Positions 32,655 to 35,965 of a stretch of DNA of 35,965 bases are shown here, in pieces. The stretch lies in contig CAZYYB010000019.1 in assembly GCA_964651515.1 (NCBI GenBank), positions 1 through 35,965 of the forward strand. The letters run 5' to 3'. The notes below the pieces were generated by a model. The model was not told where the DNA came from and made no database searches. It saw only the letters and a list, made by a program, of their open reading frames with translations. The position numbers and the translations under genes were made by a program. Source of the DNA: BOG-1184 sp964651515 (GTDB lineage Bacteria > Fibrobacterota > Chitinivibrionia > Chitinivibrionales > Chitinispirillaceae). Position 1 is the first letter of the stretch. Each line of letters opens with the position of its first letter.

Positions 32655-33754
32655 TACCGCTCCTCAACCGGCACGGGGATCTCCCGGAATTCCGTCTGCT
32701 CTACGACTTCCCGCACCGTGAGGCGACCGGAGGGCTCCTCCCCTTCCGGGTGCGCGCCGATGCGACGACGGCCGCCGAAGGGAACCTGCCTGAAGCTGCG
32801 GTCAAACCAGGGAACCGTGAGATTCATGAGCAGCACCGCATACATGGCGCCGTCATTGGCATTGCCGAATGTTCGAAAAACAAAAGTCAAAGCGCCGCAA
32901 CCCGTTCCGAAGAGGAGACGGCTGCGCCTGGTCGCCGGCGAAGTCACCGGATCGGTCGCCATGAAGAGCGCGACCAGCGGTATACCGCCGGTAAAGATGA
33001 AGGCGAGCGCCGCCATGGGGCCCGCAGCGGTAAACAGCAGGCTTCGGCCGCACGTTGCCCACGAAAGCAGGAAGGCGCCGCCGAGAAAGGAGAGCGGAAC
33101 CGAGAAGTCGATGATCCGCAGAATCCAGAGCGCAACGGCGCCCGCAAGCAGGGCAGCGGTCGACGAAGCGCCGAGCCACCCGCCCGCATACCCCACGAAC
33201 AGGTTGGCTACCGTATCGAAGGAACCCGTTTCGCCCGGCCGGGACGCCGATCCCGCGGCGATAAACAGTGCCGGAAAGGTGAAGGCGCAGAAGGCGCGTC
33301 CCGCAAGGGCGGGGTTCAGGAAATTGCGACCGAGGCCCCCGAACACCATCTTGACTACCCCGACGGCAAATACCGAAGCGAGCGGAGCGGCCCAGACAGG
33401 AAGCGACGGCGGCAGCGAGAGCGCCAGGAGCAGTCCGGTAAGGCAGGAGGATCCGTCGAGCACCGGCCGCGTGGAACCATCGCGGACGGCAACGATGATC
33501 CATTCCGCGGCCGCGGCCGCGGCGACGGCAGCGAGAACCGAGACGAGCGCCGGTATGCCGTATATAACGACGGAAAAGCAGAATGCGGGCAGCAGCGCCG
33601 CGCAGGTGACGAGCATGATGCGGCGCACCGTTTCGGGCGAGCGGGCGTGCGGCGGAAAGGAAACCGTGAGGAGCGCCCCGGCTGGCGGCACCTCCGGGGT
33701 GCCGCCGGCGGCGCTGCCGTCGATGGTCAATTCGTCGTCAAGGTCTGCCGTCAT
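32654..33754 (-). CDS. rnfD: RnfD-like membrane subunit lacking the FMN-threonine segment
   Basis: 366 residues with about nine membrane helices. Clear RnfD/NqrB patterns: LDGSSCLTGLLLALSLPPSLP, VVKMVFGGLGRNFLNPALAGRAF, and late TDPVTSPATRRSRLLFG and LMNLTVPWFDR. In canonical RnfD a segment with DGxSxATPL, which holds the covalent FMN on Thr, lies between the 'NPA..G...sFP' and 'LF.G..GG..GE' parts. Here only about 25 residues separate FTFP from LFVGYAGG and no A-T-P-L is present. Start at 33754, in a 4-bp overlap with rnfC and giving MTADLDDE. The longer frame runs back into rnfC. Confidence 0.87.
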   Translation of the reverse strand: MTADLDDELTIDGSAAGGTPEVPPAGALLTVSFPPHARSPETVRRIMLVTCAALLPAFCFSVVIYGIPALVSVLAAVAAAAAAEWIIVAVRDGSTRPVLDGSSCLTGLLLALSLPPSLPVWAAPLASVFAVGVVKMVFGGLGRNFLNPALAGRAFCAFTFPALFIAAGSASRPGETGSFDTVANLFVGYAGGWLGASSTAALLAGAVALWILRIIDFSVPLSFLGGAFLLSWATCGRSLLFTAAGPMAALAFIFTGGIPLVALFMATDPVTSPATRRSRLLFGTGCGALTFVFRTFGNANDGAMYAVLLMNLTVPWFDRSFRQVPFGGRRRIGAHPEGEEPSGRLTVREVVEQTEFREIPVPVEER

Positions 33755-35094
33755 AGTACCGCCCCGGATCCGGAAACGCCGATCCGGCCAGGCAATCGGT
33801 TGCGCAGCGTTTTTCCATAGGCGATATGTTGCACAAGATTTATCCCCGAGGGGCAGACCCGGGCGCAGCATCCGCATTCGATGCACTCCGAGACATACCA
33901 TTCATCAAGTTCGTCGGTCGCGCCGCCGGTGACGAGCCGGGAGAGGCGTGCGGGTTCCAGCCGTGCCGGGCATACCGTCCGGCACCGGCGGCACCCGATG
34001 CAGGGAAGCGCCGGTGATTTCGGGGCATCGGCAAGCGGTAACAGTGAATTCACGGTCTTGGTTATCGGTGTTTCACTATCCTGGACCGCCCGTCCGGAGA
34101 GCACCCCCCCGAAAAGCAGCTTATTCATCTCCCCGATGGCAACTCCGCAGACTTCCAGCAGGCAGCGTGCCGGGGTCCCGATCGGTACGAGCAGGTTTTT
34201 CGGCTGCGAAACCAGAGGCCCCGCGACGGTGACGATGCGCCAGATGCTCGGCGTCAACTCGGTCACCGCTTCGGCGACCGCCACCGCCCCGGCAATACCG
34301 ATCACCGTGCACCCCGCTTCGGCCGCGGAGGATCCTCCCGGGAGTTCAATGCCCGTGCAGGCGGCAAGGAGGAGCCGCTCCTCCTGGAACGGGTACCGTG
34401 CCTTCTTTATTTTCAGCGCCGAGTACCCCTTGAGCCCCTCATCGGCCAGAAGGGCGGCAACCGCATCGGCGACCGCCGTTCGTTTTTCATCGATGACGAA
34501 GAGAACCTTGTCGGCGCCGACGATATATTTGCAGATTGTTAATCCGAGCACCACCTTCTGCGGCTGCTCGGCCAGGAGGCGCGCATCGGCCGACGAATAC
34601 CCTTCGGTCGAGAGCACGTTGACAAGCAGGGTGTCCGCGCGGCCGCAGCGGCCCTGCCACAGCCGGTCGGCAAGCGGCATGCCGTTGTCGATGATGCCCC
34701 CGAGGCGGATTTTTTCGACGATCTCCTGCGGCGTCGATTCATGCCATGACTTATCGTAGGGAATCGGCGAGGCGAACTCGTGATTGCCGTCGTTATCGAT
34801 GGTCACACTGACGGCAGTGCGCTGCGCCGAATAGGGGTATCGGGAAATCTCGGTGACAATACCCGAGATTGAGGCATGCACCGGTACCGCGGAGGCATCG
34901 ACCGCCGCTCCGATCAGGCTGCCCATGGCCACATGGTCGCCCCGTTGGACCGTGAGCTCGGAGGAGGTCCCCGCATGCTGGATCAGAGGAATGGTGACAT
35001 GGGAAAGCGCCGGCAGCGTTTCTACCGGCAGGTCATCGGTACTCCATCCGGTTCTCAGGTAAATCCCGCCGGATAATCTCTTTTGCTTCAACAC
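33751..35094 (-). CDS. rnfC: RnfC-like subunit with altered NADH-binding motif
   Basis: 447 residues, peripheral subunit, normally the NADH-linked end of Rnf. Typical parts: IPLIQHAG...GDHVAMGSLIG and PVHASISGIVTEI (hybrid-motif domain), YPFQEERLLLAACTGIELPGG, RIVTVAGPLVSQPKNLLVPIGTP, and two 4Fe-4S motifs near the C-terminus, CIGCRRCRTVCPARL and CIECGCCARVCPSG. The canonical nucleotide-binding stretch (GLGGAxFPTHVKL, then NGAECEPYLT) is replaced by GGIIDNGMPLADRL and NVLSTEGYSSAD, so NADH binding is doubtful. Start chosen at GTG 35094, six bases from GAGGAG; a TTG one codon earlier is possible. First gene of the operon. Confidence 0.88.
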   Translation of the reverse strand: MLKQKRLSGGIYLRTGWSTDDLPVETLPALSHVTIPLIQHAGTSSELTVQRGDHVAMGSLIGAAVDASAVPVHASISGIVTEISRYPYSAQRTAVSVTIDNDGNHEFASPIPYDKSWHESTPQEIVEKIRLGGIIDNGMPLADRLWQGRCGRADTLLVNVLSTEGYSSADARLLAEQPQKVVLGLTICKYIVGADKVLFVIDEKRTAVADAVAALLADEGLKGYSALKIKKARYPFQEERLLLAACTGIELPGGSSAAEAGCTVIGIAGAVAVAEAVTELTPSIWRIVTVAGPLVSQPKNLLVPIGTPARCLLEVCGVAIGEMNKLLFGGVLSGRAVQDSETPITKTVNSLLPLADAPKSPALPCIGCRRCRTVCPARLEPARLSRLVTGGATDELDEWYVSECIECGCCARVCPSGINLVQHIAYGKTLRNRLPGRIGVSGSGAVL

Positions 35095-35288
35095 CAATTT
35101 CTCCTCAGGACCCGGGTACGGAAGGAGAGAGGCCCGGGGTCGGTTAAAATCTACAAACGGCTGCGAAGGAATGCAAGAGTTATAGTAACCGGCCGGTTCG
35201 CCCCCGCGGGTTCATGCATTACTTCATTATAGGCCTTCACCCTTCAAACCCGCCAACCCCCTGACTCTCCGGGTTTTATTTTACTGCC

Positions 35289-35837
35289 ATGGGCACCCCG
35301 CATCCCGCCGAGCGCGTTAAACTCTTTATCGCCGTCATGCACGCCCCGGACATCGACCCGGCGCCGATTATGAGCCGCCTGAACGGACGCTTCGGCGAGA
35401 CCGAAGCCGCCTGCGGCCCGGTCGCCTTCTCCTGGAGCGACTACTACGAGCCCGAAATGGGGCCGGGGCTCCTGAAAGGGTACTTCTGCTTTGCCCGGAC
35501 GATCGAGCGCGGGGAGCTGCCCGGCATCAAGCTCTGGACCAACGATATCGAAGCCTCCTGCAGTCGCAGCGGAAAACGCTCCGTGAACATCGACCCCGGC
35601 TACCTGGCGCGCGATAAACTGGTGCTCGCCACGACCAAGGATTTCTTCCACCGGCTCTATCTCGGACAGGGGATCTACGGCGAGGTCACCCTCCATCTCC
35701 GCGACGGCGTCTACCGGTTCTTCTCATGGACCTATCCCGACTACCGGGAGAAAACCCTCCACGAACTGCTGTTCAAGGCGCGGGCGAGCCTGGTCGGGGA
35801 GCTGAGGAGGGATAGTCATGATAGTGGTAAGTTTTAA
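35289..35837 (+). CDS. DUF4416 family protein
   Basis: 182 residues, likely cytosolic. The pattern KLFIAVMHAPD near the start, FSWSDYYEPEMGPGLLKGYFCF in two parts, then SVNIDPGYLARDKLVLATTKD and IYGEVTLHLRDGVYRFFSWTYPDY is the one I know for DUF4416, a family of unknown function found in many anaerobes. Start ATG at 35289 lacks a strong ribosome site (preceding bases are TTTTATTTTACTGCC). It is divergent from the rnf operon; the gap 35098-35288 shows no further gene. Confidence 0.85.
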   Translation: MGTPHPAERVKLFIAVMHAPDIDPAPIMSRLNGRFGETEAACGPVAFSWSDYYEPEMGPGLLKGYFCFARTIERGELPGIKLWTNDIEASCSRSGKRSVNIDPGYLARDKLVLATTKDFFHRLYLGQGIYGEVTLHLRDGVYRFFSWTYPDYREKTLHELLFKARASLVGELRRDSHDSGKF

Positions 35838-35965
35838 GGTTTGATACCAAGGATGGTGGGGGAACCAGTTCCTGTTGCCTTTGGTATCGTAACGGTCGAG
35901 CGTGGAGAGGAAGCGGACGTGGTAGCTCCCCTGGGCCAGGTTCCGGACGAGGAAGTTCCCGAGGG
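35724..35965 (-). CDS. Possible 3' end of a secreted/regulatory-domain protein (partial)
   Basis: An open frame enters from the right edge and stops with TGA at 35726-35724. The first 30 residues, GNFLVRNLAQGSYHVRFLST then LDRYD, look like a carboxypeptidase-regulatory-like or similar beta-sandwich domain of secreted proteins. The last 40 codons overlap DUF4416 on the other strand and look like shadow sequence, so a frameshift or an earlier true end near 35838 is possible. Only the edge-proximal part is supported. Confidence 0.35.
   Translation of the reverse strand, partial: LGNFLVRNLAQGSYHVRFLSTLDRYDTKGNRNWFPHHPWYQTLKLTTIMTIPPQLPDQARPRLEQQFVEGFLPVVGIGP

Noticed and set aside
31968..33932. 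654-residue open frame on the plus strand opposite rnfA/E/D
   Set aside because: Very rich in Arg/Ala/Pro/Ser with no domain pattern. It is the antisense shadow of GC-rich rnf genes whose minus-strand products show conserved motifs.

Overview
The window looks like chromosomal DNA of a GC-rich, Gram-negative, probably anaerobic bacterium. I infer a member of the Fibrobacterota or a related FCB-group lineage (Chitinivibrionia/Chitinispirillaceae-like). The reasons are three large secreted proteins built of fibronectin-III-like repeats with T9SS-like C-terminal ends, a DUF2341-like secreted protein at the left edge, an ADP-heptose epimerase (lipopolysaccharide core) and an Rnf-like ion-pump gene cluster. 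Taxonomy is inference only. No rRNA, tRNA, transposase, integrase or CRISPR array was seen.

Layout. 1-280 is the 5' end of a secreted DUF2341-like gene. 534-4135 (minus) is a housekeeping operon, grpE-dnaJ-guaA, with an unusually long GMP synthetase. 4320-8995 (plus) is a tight four-gene nucleotide-sugar operon: GalE, a GHMP sugar kinase, a GalU-family nucleotidyltransferase and a DUF362 protein. Three consecutive hairpins follow, then UbiA-family prenyltransferase, HAD phosphatase and hldD (9178-11797). 12017-13406 is an ECF sigma factor, a small membrane protein (likely anti-sigma) and a Spy/CpxP-like periplasmic protein. Next come a secreted OB-fold-like protein, argA, a radical SAM protein, ychF (broken by a one-base shift) and a secreted unknown. 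19022-27384 (minus) holds three paralogous secreted repeat proteins with 8, 7 and 1 repeat units, all sharing the same N-terminal module. A Ski2-like helicase, a single-domain response regulator and cutA follow.

30428-35094 (minus) is the most unusual part: an overlapping rnfC-D-E-A-B operon with no rnfG. RnfD lacks the segment that normally carries the covalent-FMN threonine, RnfC lacks the Gly-rich NADH/FMN motif, and RnfA and RnfE lack conserved membrane cysteines. The soluble 4Fe-4S ferredoxin motifs of RnfB and RnfC are mostly intact. It appears to be a divergent Rnf-like complex with a changed electron path. A DUF4416 gene and the 3' end of a possible secreted protein close the window.

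Working together: the sugar-kinase/nucleotidyltransferase/epimerase operon would salvage a free sugar into UDP-sugars without GalT. UbiA plus the HAD phosphatase could build a lipid-linked pentose, and HldD supplies ADP-heptose, so 4.3-11.8 kb reads as an envelope-glycan region. The ECF/Spy unit next to it is a plausible envelope-stress sensor.
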